A stretch of DNA of 64,000 bases, from assembly GCA_963556195.1 (NCBI GenBank), contig OY744516.1:33385486-33449485 (forward strand), given 5' to 3'. The notes under the pieces were generated by a model, which saw only the letters and a list, made by a program, of their open reading frames with translations, was not told where the DNA came from and ran no database searches. Shown one piece after another: positions 11,868 to 21,412 of the stretch. The DNA comes from Sepiola atlantica (taxonomy: Eukaryota; Mollusca; Cephalopoda; Sepiida; Sepiolidae). How positions within the stretch are numbered: position 1 is the stretch's first letter; each line of letters begins with the position of its first letter. A program made the translations under genes and the position numbers.

Positions 11868-13312
11868 TCCCTCTCTCTCTCTCTATATATATATATATAT
11901 CCCTCTCTCTCTCCATATTCCTCTCTCTCTCTCTCTCCATATTCCTCTCTCTCTCTCTCTCCATATTCCTCTCTCTCTCTCCATATTCCTCTCTCTCTCT
12001 CCATATTCCTCTCTCTCTCTCTCCATATCCCTCTCTCTCTCTCTCTCCATATCCCTCTCTCTCTCTCCATATCCCTCTCTCTCTCTCCATATCCATCTCT
12101 TTCTGTCTCTCCACATCCATCTCTCTCTCTCTCTCTCCATATCCATCTCTCTCTCTCTCTCTCTCCATATCCATCTCTCTCTCCATATCCATCTCCCTCT
12201 CCATATCCTTCTCTCCCTCTCCATATCCTTCTCTCCCTCTCCATATCCTTCTCTCCCTCTCCATATCCTTCTCTCCCTCTCCATATCCTTCTCTCCCTCT
12301 CCATATCCTTCTCTCCCTCTCCATATCCTTCTCTCCCTCTCCATATCCTTCTCTCCCTCTCCATATCCTTCTCTCCCTCTCCATATCCTTCTCTCCCTCT
12401 CCATATTCTTCTCTCTCTCTCCATATCCTTCTCTCCCTCTCTCTCCATATCCTTCTCTCCCTCTCCATATCCTTCTCTCCCTCTCCATATCCTTCTCTCC
12501 CTCTCCATATCCTTCTCTCCCTCTCCATATCCTTCTCTCTCTCTCTCCATATCCTTCTCTCCCTCTCCATATCCTTCTCTCCCTCTCCATATCCTTCTCT
12601 CCCTCTCCATATCCTTCTCTCCCTCTCCATATCCTTCTCTCCCTCTCCATATCCATCTCTCCCTCTCCATATCCATCTCTCCCTCTCCATATCCATCTCT
12701 CCCTCTCCATATCCATCTCTCCCTCTCCATATCCATCTCTCCCTCTCCATATCCATCTCTCCCTCTCCATATCCTTCTCTCTCTCTCTCCATATCCTTCT
12801 CTCTCTCTCCATATCCTTCTCTCTCTCTCCATATCCTTCTCTCTCTCTCCATATCCTTCTCTCTCTCTCCATATCCTTCTCTCTCTCTCCATATCCTTCT
12901 CTCTCTCTCCATATCCTTCTCTCTCTCTCCATATCCTTCTCTCTCTCCATATCCTTCTCTCTCTCTCCATATCCTTCTCTCTCTCTCCATATCCTTCTCT
13001 CTCTCTCCATATCCTTCTCTCTCTCTCCATATCCTTCTCTCTCTCTCCATATCCTTCTCTCTCTCTCCATATCCTTCTCTCTCTCCATATCCTTCTCTCT
13101 CTCCTTATCCCTCTCTCTCTCCATATCCTTCTCTCTCTCTCCATATCCTTCTCTCCTTCTCCATATCCTTCTCTCTCTCTCCATATCCATCTCTCTCTCT
13201 CCATATCCATCTCTCTCTCTCTCTCCAACTTCTTCTCCCTCTTTCTCTCTCCATATTCTTCTCTCTCTCTCTCCATATTCCTTGCTCTCCATCTCTTTCC
13301 ATCTCTCCCTCC
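11868..13312. repeat. CT-rich 20-bp minisatellite
   Basis: About 70 units of CCATATCCTTCTCTCCCTCT and variants. Sub-blocks are visible: CCATATTCCTCTCTC units with variable CT length (11,920-12,110), CCTTCTCTCCCTCT units (12,200-12,650), CCATCTCTCCCTCT units (12,650-12,770) and CCTTCTCTCTCTCT units (12,770-13,080). The plus strand is nearly pure pyrimidine broken only by ATAT. No stop codon occurs in the unit, so frames of about 420-500 codons stay open on both strands. They are artefacts of the repeat. Confidence 0.95.
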
Positions 13313-13357
13313 TGATATATAGGTAGACATTCATATCTATATCGTAATAATAAACAT

Positions 13358-13466
13358 AGAATTTTGAATGGTTGCACAAATGCAATCACGTTTCTATCTC
13401 ATATTTCTTCAAGCTTAAAAGAATGATATAAAACATGATTGCATTTGCGTAACCATTCAAAATTCT
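13358..13466. repeat. Small foldback, 31-bp inverted repeats
   Basis: AGAATTTTGAATGGTTGCAC (13,358 on) is matched by its reverse complement ending at 13,466, with about 47 bp between arms. Each arm is 31 bp with two mismatches. It may be a tiny MITE or a hairpin left by an inversion. Confidence 0.75.
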
Positions 13467-13493
13467 GTTGTTTTTTTTTGAGGGGGGGGGGGT

Positions 13494-13662
13494 TGTTCCT
13501 ATTTACTTGCCTCCCCTATGAGAGCAGAGTTAAACACAGGGTCGGTTTTTAATGTGGGGAAAATCCAGCTTGCTCTCCAAAAAGGGAAAATCTGGATTGG
13601 GACAAAAATAAAAATTGCCTCAGTCTGGAAGGATTTCTCCTTAACTGAGTAGAGAAAAGCTG
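13494..13662 (-). mobile_element. U2-headed SINE, 3' half (interrupted)
   Basis: Minus-strand SINE body running from the CAGTAAGGAGAAATCC-like module to the conserved terminus (ATTTACTTGCCTCCCC on the plus strand at 13,501). It stops at 13,662 where a foldback element is inserted. The head resumes at 16,026. The last ten bases, AGAAAAGCTG (13,653-13,662), are repeated exactly at 16,026-16,035 as the foldback's target duplication. Confidence 0.85.
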
Positions 13663-14558
13663 GTGTGTGGACATAAGCCCACCGGACAAAAGCCCACCAA
13701 AATAAGTCAAACACGGACAAAAGCCCACCAATGTAAAAATAAATTAATTTTTTAAAATTAAAAGAAATATTTTTATATTTAATTTTTTTACAATTATCAA
13801 TAACTCTTTGTCTGCAATTCTTTTTTTGCGACAATTTTTTTTTTTAATTTCATGTTTAAACGTATTTCCGGTACTTTATATATACTGCATTTTTTTTACA
13901 GATTACATCATAAAAACACATACTGTTTTTTACTACTAACCCTTAGTGCGGTGGTAAATGAAAAATCAAGGGAAGCGCAAGAGCGCTCTATCCCTTAATA
14001 GACTGCACGAATGTTCTATGCTGGAAATCTCATTTCTTTGATCAATCATAACTCAAAAACCAATGAACCAAATTAGTTAAAACTTTGCACAAAATTTTTA
14101 TTTAATAGGTTCTATAAGTGTGTTGAATTTCAGCATCATTAGTCAAGGCAACTCAGAGATCCAGAAAGTTCAATCATGTAAATCATGTTATCTGTGTGTA
14201 CGTACGTACATATGTGCCACCCTGTATCTCATCAACTATTTGATGGATTCAGCTGATTTTTGGCAGAGATAGAGGTTCTAGTGTCTAGTTGATGGCATTT
14301 TAATTTCAGTTTACCATATACCTTAGTTTTCCAGAAAATTCCAAAAAACCTTTAAAATGACCAGTATTCATACACTTTATTCTATATCTTATCAACCATT
14401 TGATGGATTCAGCTGATTTTTGGCAAAGATAGAGGTTCTAGTGTCTAGTTATGGCATTTTAATTTCAGTTTACCATATACCTTGATTAGTCAAACTACCA
14501 ACTATATCAGTTATGAGAAGGCATTGTATTGAGGCATAGCCTTTACAAAAGTAGTGAC

Positions 14559-14951
14559 ATTCCATGAAAAATGCCAGTATACTGAAATCATATGCCCTTA
14601 ATAGGGTTAAGATGAAAATTCATATACACTAAATGTACAAAAGCAAAGAAATTCCCAAATGTTTACACTTTTATTGTCATTAAGGGTATGACTACATATC
14701 AACCAAACCATTTCATTATCACATCACTACAGTATAAATCTCTATGCATGAGTGGATGAAGTGTGAGGTGCGCTGAAGAAAAATTCCTACCAGTAAAATA
14801 CATAGCCCTGTTGTGCTCACATACCCTTAATGACAATAAAAGTGTAAAAAATTGGAAATTTCCTTGCTTTTGTACATTTAGTGTATATGAATTTTCATCT
14901 TAACCCTATTAAGGGAATATGATTTCAGTATACTGGCATTTTTCATGGAAT
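14559..14951. mobile_element. Nested MITE with ~115-bp terminal inverted repeats
   Basis: ATTCCATGAAAAATGCCAGT at the left is matched by its reverse complement at the right. The arms continue through the CCTTAATAGGGTTAAGATG and ACTTTTATTGTCATTAAGGG motifs and together cover more than half of the 393 bp. It carries no coding sequence. Confidence 0.85.
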
Positions 14952-14959
14952 ACATTTAA

Positions 14960-15655
14960 AAATTATTATGTATTACTTATCTTTTGCGGAAAGAAAAAAC
15001 AATTATTTTAGATTGAAATTGGGGGATCAGTTTTGCATATAATTTTAACATAAAATGATCCCCCATTTCCGGGTCATTCTAACTTTTTAGGGAATTAACC
15101 ATTTTTTTTGCGATGAGAGATAAATTCTGTGCATTGTTTTTCACCTAATTTAGTTCAAATGGAACCGGTAAAAATAACACAAGTTAATAAATAGGAAAAG
15201 ATGGTACAAGAGAAAAATATAGATGAAAATCTCACAATGAGTTTAGCAAAATCTTGAGAACAGTACGTAAAGGGAAAAAATAAAAGTCCCCCCCCCCCCC
15301 AAAAAAAAAGATTGTGATTCTAACTTTTTTATGCGATAGCGTGTGAACACTGAAAAAAGAACCCAATTATTCTTTAAATTTAGAGTAGGGGATTAGTTGC
15401 ACTTATAAATTTAATGTAAAATGATCCCCCCTTTCCGGGCCATTCTAACTCTTTTTACCACTAACACTAAGAATTTATATCCCATTGCAAAAGAAAAATA
15501 ATTAACTACCCTAAAAAGTTAGAATAGTCTAGAAATGGTGGATCATTTTATGTTAAAATTATATACAAAACTGATCCCCCAATTTCAATCTTACATAATT
15601 GTTGTTTTTTCTTCCCGCAGAAGATGGGTAATACTATACATAATTTCTTTAAAAA
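14960..15655. mobile_element. Second nested inverted-repeat element
   Basis: Arms at about 14,960-15,100 and 15,510-15,655 share GGGGGATCAGTTTTG, 'ATAATTTTAACATAAAATGA' and TTCTAACTTTTTAG in opposite orientation. A third, partial copy of the arm ('TGTAAAATGATCCCCC' type) lies near 15,415, suggesting an internal rearrangement. Confidence 0.75.
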
Positions 15656-16025
15656 TGTATTTTTCGTTTTACCACACAGACTTGGGGTCAGTAGTAAAAA
15701 GGGTGCGTCATTTTTTTTATGATGCAATCTTTAAAAGAATGCAGTATTTACAAAGTACCGGAAAAATGTTAAAAAATGAAATGTAAAACATTTGTCAAGA
15801 AAAGAAAATTAAAGACAAAGACTTATTGATAATTGTAAAAATAATAAATATCAAAATATTTTAAAATATTTTTTAATAATTAATTTATTTTTACGTTGGT
15901 GGGCTTTTGTCCGGGTTTGACTTATTTTGGTGGGCTTTTGTCAGGTGGGCTTTTGTCAGGTGGGCTTTTGTCAGGTGGGCTTTTGTCAGGTGGGCTTATG
16001 TCCGGTGGGCTTTTGTCCTACCACC

Positions 16026-16092
16026 AGAAAAGCTGAAGTGTAGTATAAGAAGAGATACTACACTTTGCTCTTAGCCAAAAAGCTGAGAACCT
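16026..16092 (-). mobile_element. U2-headed SINE, 5' head (continuation of 13,494-13,662)
   Basis: On the minus strand it reads CTCAGCTTTTTGGCTAAGAG, then CAAAGTGTAGTATC, close to nucleotides 7-45 of U2 snRNA (CUCGGCCUUUUGGCUAAGAUC and AGUGUAGUAUC). The complementary GATACTACACT-like arm follows and forms a hairpin. Together with 13,494-13,662 it makes one SINE of about 225 bp. Confidence 0.85.
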
Positions 16093-16495
16093 CTATATAA
16101 AGTTTATCTTTGTATGAAACACTTTTTAAATAAATACTGGAAAATATATCCATAATGTTTTAATATATTATGTTTAAATATATATGGAGGTAGAAGGAAA
16201 GCTGAGATTAGTTGAATCGGCAATTGTTTGAACCCATCGGCTGCTGTTTCTGTTCTCCCATATGTTTCGGTACTGTACCTAATGCTATCATAAAAGTTCC
16301 CAGAAATTGTTAAAACAAACTCGTTTGTAATCCAAAGAGATTTACAGACATCTTTTTTTTTTTAACTTCTACCCAATCCATACACCACAAATAGAGGAAT
16401 GTGATTGACTTTCTGATAACTCTTCTTAAAGGGTCAAGAAAATAGAAACAAATAATTTTTTTACATAAGACAAGTTCATGCTTAATCCAAAAACG

Positions 16496-16536
<41 letters not shown>

Positions 16537-17344
16537 TTGAAATAATATGTGTACAGAACTTCTCAAGAAAGTAACAGAAGAAATGCATTCAAAAACATTC
16601 AATAGTTTGTTTTAATAATTATGGGGAATTGTTCAATGAAATCTTTAAAATATAGTTATTTTGTAAGGTTCGTTTTCTTAGTTTTATCTTTCTTAAAATG
16701 GAAACATTAAGGGACTGGAAATCGAAAGTTGATTATCTGCAATAAAAGTGTCTTCCACTTTTTTACTTTCACCTCTCTTTTAAAAAGACAGTTCATGAAT
16801 AAAATTAGCATTAAAAAAAAAAAAATCTATTTAGCTAATAGTCACTCAGATGTTTTATCTGTTGTTTTTTTTTTTTTTTACATTATGGGAGACAGACTGA
16901 AGACGTAAGTAACTGTACTGTTTTCTACTTTTGTTATTGGTTGGGGGGGGGGGCTGTAATGACTTTACTTTAAGTCTACAGGGAAGCTGTAAAGACTGTC
17001 TCTCCCCACTCAAACATTTTCTCTATGAGAAGTTGTAGCAGTCATAAACACTGACATTTCTTTCTTCTCACTGAGAGCAGCCCCTTTGAGATGGTTGGGT
17101 CACAGATGACCAATAAGACTACTAGGCATATTGATTTCAACCAGAATATTGAAGAACTACTTCCAGACCCTTTGGGATTTATACAGCAATCACAGAGAAT
17201 CCCCCCCCCCCTCTGACATAAAGAATAAAGACGTTTTCTCTCTTGCCCTGGTCAACTCACCAGCAACAAAGCTATTCTCCACTGGAAGATATGCTGCTTG
17301 AAGACTGTTGACAGCCGAACTTTCTTACTTCATTATTTCCTTCA
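16093..17344. other. Mostly unassigned sequence with a (CA)n microsatellite
   Basis: A (CA)n of about 36 bases lies at 16,497-16,533. The rest has A-, T-, G- and C-runs and no recognisable coding frame; 16,990-17,340 is somewhat less AT-rich but its frames are broken. Confidence 0.4.
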
Positions 17345-17525
17345 CTGTGACACTTAATTTTCGGCAACCTACACCCAACGGTGTAGGTCACTCAAATATA
17401 TTTCTATAAAGTAAATAAATCTAATGACTGTGATGATTAATATACAGAAAATCATAAAGCTGAAGATTTTATTAACTTGTCCAACACATGCCAGCATGAA
17501 AGACAGATGTTAAACCAAATATGAT
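17345..17525 (+). repeat. SINE-related repeat with CATGCCAGCATG tail
   Basis: TTTTCGGCAACCTACACCCA, followed at 17,483 by CCAACACATGCCAGCATGAA and AGATGTTAAAC, matches the common cephalopod SINE 3' region (compare the minus-strand copy at 6.4 kb). Confidence 0.55.
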
Positions 17526-17671
17526 AAGTATATATGGAGTGCTGAAAAAGGGTCACTCCTTTTTTTTAAAGGAGTTAGAGCTGGAGTTGCTCCTTTTATA
17601 AAATTTAGGACCATGATAGGAGTTAGCTCCAATTCAGCTTCCAAAGTAGGAAGTAATAAAATGCTTTAAGT

Positions 17672-17717
17672 CCTCTGTATGTATGTATGTATGTATGTAT
17701 GTATGTGGGTGTGTTTA

Positions 17718-17750
<33 letters not shown>
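17672..17750. repeat. (ATGT)n and (TA)n microsatellites
   Basis: (TATG)n at about 17,678-17,706 is followed by (TA)n at 17,722-17,750. Confidence 0.9.
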
Positions 17751-17752
<2 letters not shown>

Positions 17753-17835
17753 ATCCAGGTAAAACATCCACAGGGTAGTAATCCAAATAATTTAAACCGG
17801 GTTTATAAAAAGTGCTTAATATCAAATAGAGCTTT

Positions 17836-18009
17836 TATATATGATTATTTTTATTTACACAGACATGTACAAAATCTGCGACACTGGCATGTCAATGTTA
17901 TCGATCAACAGTTATTATAAACTGAGATCTCAGTTTATAATAACTGTTGGTCGATAACATCGACATGCCAGTGTCGCAGATTTTGTACATGTCTGTGTAA
18001 ATAAAAATA

Positions 18010-18019
<10 letters not shown>
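17836..18019. repeat. 184-bp near-perfect palindrome between (TA)n tracts
   Basis: The centre is AAACTGAGATCTCAGTTT at 17,927/17,928. Each arm is about 92 bp and I count two arm mismatches (TCAATGTTATCGATCAACAG against its partner). There is no spacer at the centre. The right arm runs into (TA)n (18,011-18,047), and another (TA)n lies 85 bp left of the left arm. It can form a cruciform or a long RNA hairpin. The open frames over it are incidental. Confidence 0.95.
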
Positions 18020-18049
<30 letters not shown>

Positions 18050-18050
<1 letters not shown>

Positions 18051-18585
18051 ATTAGTTACAGATCTGCTGTGGCATGTCACACAAATAGACACGTTATCGC
18101 TACACACCAACAAATAATTTATAAATTTCTGGATTCAAATGGAAATAATAATTAAAAGAATTTGTTTATTCCCGAACTCTGTTTTTGGTCTCAGAAAAGA
18201 TATCAATGAACACAACATGCTTAATAAACAACAATGACACTGAAGAATGTATAACATATATAATTTATTAAAAGAGATATTAATTTAAAAAAAAAAAAAA
18301 AAAAAACTGAAGAAAAAAGCAACACAACGGCGAAGAAAAGAGATAGTGTTCTTGCTTGGGTTAAGTAAGGTTTTTGTGAACAAAGTAAATTCAAAATATA
18401 ATGGCGTTGGCATGAAAAGGAGTAAAGTTTTAAAATGTGCTTATCATTTTGGGGAGGAAATGGATGCTGGTCAATTGATAAATTAATATTTCTTCAATCA
18501 GGAAGAAGGTAAAATGTTTAATTATGTGGTTGAGATGATCGCCAGCAGAGTTTGAAGTACGAAGAACAATATCTTCATAAATTTA
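18050..18585. other. Nothing recognised
   Basis: AT-rich with an A22 run near 18,288. No coding frame. Confidence 0.4.
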
Positions 18586-18646
18586 TATATATATATTTAT
18601 ATATATATATATAAAATATTTATAAATAAATATTAATTATTTATTA

Positions 18647-18691
18647 CCTACAGACATCGATGTTTCATGCTTATGCAATGTTCAGCGCGGG
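18647..18691 (-). ncRNA. Hammerhead ribozyme-like motif, copy 1
   Basis: Minus strand, in order: stem I 5' strand CCCGCG, CUGAACA, a UUGC-AUAA-GCAU stem-loop, GAA, a stem III with arms ACAU/AUGU around CG, then C, then UGUAGG. The core is as expected except G8 to C (CUGAACA instead of CUGANGA), and stem I has one A-C mismatch plus two G-U pairs. Probably inactive now. Confidence 0.6.
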
Positions 18692-18989
18692 AAGTTAATT
18701 TCCGACAGTTGCGGGGCGCGAAATCCGATCACAAATCGCCACTGATTCGCAGTCAAGAGCGTTTTCCCGTTGGCCACCACAAATTAGTTAAATTCCTTCT
18801 TAATTCTAAGCTATGTAAATACCAAGTCGGCGGGTATTTTACAACGAGCAGCAGATAGTGATCTACAACAACAAACTGTGTTGGATCTCTCAATGGAGCT
18901 AGTAGTACTGCTTGTTATTAAACTCGGTCAAAGTGCCCGGCCTTAGTAAAGCTTGATAATATTTATAAATAAATATTAATTATTTATTA

Positions 18990-19034
18990 CCTACAGACAT
19001 TGATGTTTTATGCTTACGCAATCTTCAGTGCAGG
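18990..19034 (-). ncRNA. Hammerhead ribozyme-like motif, copy 2
   Basis: Minus strand, in order: CCUGCA, CUGAAGA, UUGC-GUAA-GCAU (a GNRA-type loop), AAA, ACAU-CA-AUGU, C, UGUAGG. Stem I pairs over six positions (one G-U), stem III over four, and CUGANGA is intact. The expected G12 of GAA is A here but G in copy 1. A U-U opposition at the base of stem II occurs in both copies and is atypical. The predicted cleavage is 3' of the C complementary to position 18,996; cleavage in both copies would release a 343-nt monomer. Confidence 0.65.
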
Positions 19035-19074
19035 AAGTTAATTTCCGATATATATATATATATATATATATTTC

Positions 19075-19790
19075 CAGAATAAAATGGGTTTCAAGGCGAG
19101 TAGTCGAATGTTTTCTCGTGATAAAAATCAGATGTCTCTAATGAAATCCAAGATGCAATCTTTCACATCTATTTCAAAGGCTGATTCCAACTCTGGGCTT
19201 AGACTATGTTAAACACGTCTGGGTTGATGATGGGGAGAATAGATGGAAGATTATGAGCTGAAGAGTTTATGGACGACCTTCCAGCAGACTCACATTTCTG
19301 ATCACAGGATGAAAACTGAAAACTTTTAGACCAATATATGAGAAAAGTGGTCAGTGTTTCTGATAGGTCGCTGTGGCATTAGGTCACGTGGTAGTCAACA
19401 TTCCTTATTTTGGGTTTTCTGATAAGAAATTGATTCCAATAAGGAAACTGGAAAGAGTACATTTGAGAAATGACATGGAATCAAGTGGAACCGCACTTTC
19501 CTTTGAAACTCAGACATCATGACACTAGCCGCACAAAGAGTTCTTGGTCTTGTCCTTTGCACATAGAATAATAATACTTATATATAATCCTTATCTGTAT
19601 TATTATATAGAAGTAGTATTATTCTTTATTATTATTATTATATACTAGTAAAGAACCGACTTATTATTTTGCTATCTAATTTACATACGTGTTTGTGGTG
19701 TGTACACGTATGTGCATCAGATGCTGACACTGAAGAAAGTTAGGCTTTTGCTAAATACTTGCAGGAACAATAGAAATACATAGATAGCAA
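19075..19790. other. Nothing recognised
   Basis: It follows a (TA)n tract (19,049-19,072). 19,080-19,420 is less AT-rich but has no long frame, and an ATT-rich tract lies near 19,620. Confidence 0.4.
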
Positions 19791-19986
19791 AGAGAGAGAA
19801 ATGGGTGACTTGCTAAGTTAATTATAAATTACGGCTAATCAGAACAATTAAAAACGATTTTTGTTTTTCAAACATAACTCAATCCCAGAACTGAGGTATA
19901 TTTCAGCACATATTTTTTGTGTTATTAAAATATATATGACAAAAGCTTTAGGGAAACAAACGTTGATAAACTTACATTTAGTATAA
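19791..19986. repeat. Dispersed repeat ending GGGAAACAAACGTTGAT
   Basis: It shares an ordered set of blocks with 45,440-45,650: AGTTAATTATAAATT, AGAACAATTAAA, AACATAACTCAATC and TTAGGGAAACAAACGTTGAT. Both copies are on the same strand. Family unknown. Confidence 0.6.
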
Positions 19987-19990
19987 TATA

Positions 19991-20367
19991 CAGGGTGATT
20001 CATAAGTCACTTAGCTATTTATTTTTGAAATTCTCAAGTTAAAAAATATGATAATATAAAACAGAAAGTTTATTCAACAAATTCATTTATGGGAGTTTAA
20101 AATTACAGCAAATTTTTGAAATTTGCACCTTCGTTCTGCATGCATAGCTCCATTCTTTTTTGCAAGGAATTTACGACTCTTTGTAGCATATTTGATTGAT
20201 TATGAAATAAATATATATAGAAACAAATATATAAACGAACAAATTTAAAATAACAAATAGCAGTAATTAGAGAGTAAGATGACAATTATCAAAAGTTCAT
20301 AGTATGTTTGTGCTTCATATGGTAATCATTTTAAATAGCTAAGTGAAGTGACTTATGAATCACCCTG
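19991..20367. mobile_element. Mariner-type MITE with TA target duplication
   Basis: The left terminus CAGGGTGATTCATAAGTCAC is matched by GTGACTTATGAATCACCCTG at the right end. TA flanks both ends, and the inverted repeat extends over AGCTATTT. The 377-bp interior has no transposase. CAGGGTGATTC is also the left terminus of the mariner pseudogene at 26,924. Confidence 0.9.
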
Positions 20368-20739
20368 TATATAATGTGCAATGTTTCATTGATGTATCCC
20401 AATAGTTTTTCAATTTATTGGTGCATCAGTAGATATTTTTAACTATAGAACTGCTTTTAAGAAATATTTTTTAGTTAAAATTTTCTTTTCATAATTTACA
20501 CTGGTTTGACTGTTTTATAGATTTAACTACAATTTGACTGAATAAACGGATGAAGATTATATGCTCACAAATTGAAAAAAAAAGTAATATAAGAGTAAAG
20601 TAATTTTTATAAATTTTTACAACTTACACTTGTAAATTTGAGAAACGTATTCCTTTAAATATATCTTCGATCATGAGTTACATCATGATATCTATTGTAA
20701 AAAAAAAAAGTATCAGTGCAGTCCTTATAATTGTAGTTA

Positions 20740-20965
20740 TCTTACTAAGCTCTACCTACCCGCTGTTGCCTAGGAGTTTTTTTACTTTTAAAATTTTCAT
20801 TGTTTTTTTTTTAATTTTTAAATAGAATTTTGAAAGTTAAGTGTAATTATTATAGTATGGTTTAGTCATTAAATTATTACTTGAACCAAATTTTGATCAA
20901 ATAATAACTAATTATTATTACGGTAATGTTTTAATCTCTATTTATAAAGCCATTGTAATGATTCC
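20740..20965 (+). repeat. Half copy of the TACCCG-CGTTGCC inverted-repeat family
   Basis: TACCTACCCGCTGTTGCCTA, then GTCATTAAATTATTACTTGA and GTAATGTTTTAATCTCTAT, match in order one arm of the element at 58,560-59,475 and the fragment at 62,160-62,290. Confidence 0.65.
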
Positions 20966-21191
20966 AAAATTTATTTTTTAACAAAAGATAAAAATGGCTG
21001 ACTCTTTTACAAAGAAACCTAAATGCATTCTGGTGGATTTGATTTCATAATGGTAACATAATTTTATTGATATAAAGATGTCCTTTTAATTTTTCAAAGT
21101 AAAGTTCTTCTTCGGAAATATGCATGGGATGTTAATTTCTTACTGGCAGAGAAATTCGATGCTGCTGCCAAGCACATTTCAAATATACCAG

Positions 21192-21412
21192 TTCTTTTTT
21201 TTCTCTCTTCTTCTTTTCTCTCTTCTTCTTTTCTCTTCTTTTCTCTCCTTCTTTTCTCTATTCTTCTTTTCTCTCTTCTCTTTTCTCCTTTTTCTCTTTT
21301 CTCCTTTTTCTCTCATTTTTTTCTTTTTTTCTTTTCTTTCTCTCTTTTCTCTTTCTCTTTTTTTCTCTTCTCTTTCTCTTTCTCTTTTTCTCTTTTTCTC
21401 TTTTTTCTTAGT
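21192..21412. repeat. Polypyrimidine (T/C) tract
   Basis: About 220 bases of almost pure T and C on the plus strand (TTCTTCTTTTCTCTC type). The Phe/Ser/Leu frame over it is not a gene. Confidence 0.95.

Larger units (their letters stand above)
13663..16025. mobile_element. Foldback DNA element with nested MITEs, 10-bp TSD
   Basis: The ends are inverted copies of a short GGACAAAAGCCCACC / GGTGGGCTTTTGTCC motif: two or three copies on the left (13,669-13,732), six or seven on the right (15,895-16,020). Long inverted arms continue inward (13,733-13,930 against 15,690-15,890; both contain ACAATTATCAATAA, TTCCGGTACTTT and ACTGCATT). AGAAAAGCTG flanks both sides. The middle holds at least two further inverted-repeat elements (14,559-14,951 and 14,960-15,655) and a duplicated 100-bp block (14,222-14,326 and 14,383-14,482). 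No transposase frame is present, so it is non-autonomous. A 10-bp TSD is unlike Tc1/mariner (TA) or hAT (8 bp); it may suit a MULE- or foldback-type element, but I cannot assign a superfamily. Confidence 0.8.
18615..19048 (-). mobile_element. Retrozyme-like element: 343-bp unit, 1.27 tandem copies
   Basis: A 91-bp block at 18,615-18,705 recurs at 18,958-19,048 with 85 of 91 positions identical, so the repeat period is 343 bp. The intervening 252 bp is markedly richer in GC. (TA)n tracts abut both outer edges. On the minus strand each 91-bp block contains a hammerhead ribozyme-like motif (separate entries). Tandem units of about 300-400 bp with type I hammerheads are the hallmark of animal retrozymes, non-autonomous elements that propagate through circular RNA and are thought to borrow Penelope-like machinery. 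The blocks lack TG...CA ends, primer-binding site and polypurine tract, so they are not LTRs. Confidence 0.7.

Noticed and set aside
11785..13385. Open frames of about 420-500 codons on both strands
   Set aside because: They exist only because the 20-bp CT-rich unit contains no stop codon. Five frames are open at once, with no start context and no amino acid complexity.
18615..19048. A tiny LTR retrotransposon (TRIM) with 91-bp LTRs
   Set aside because: No TG...CA ends, primer-binding site or polypurine tract, and the blocks contain hammerhead-like cores, so a retrozyme explains them better.
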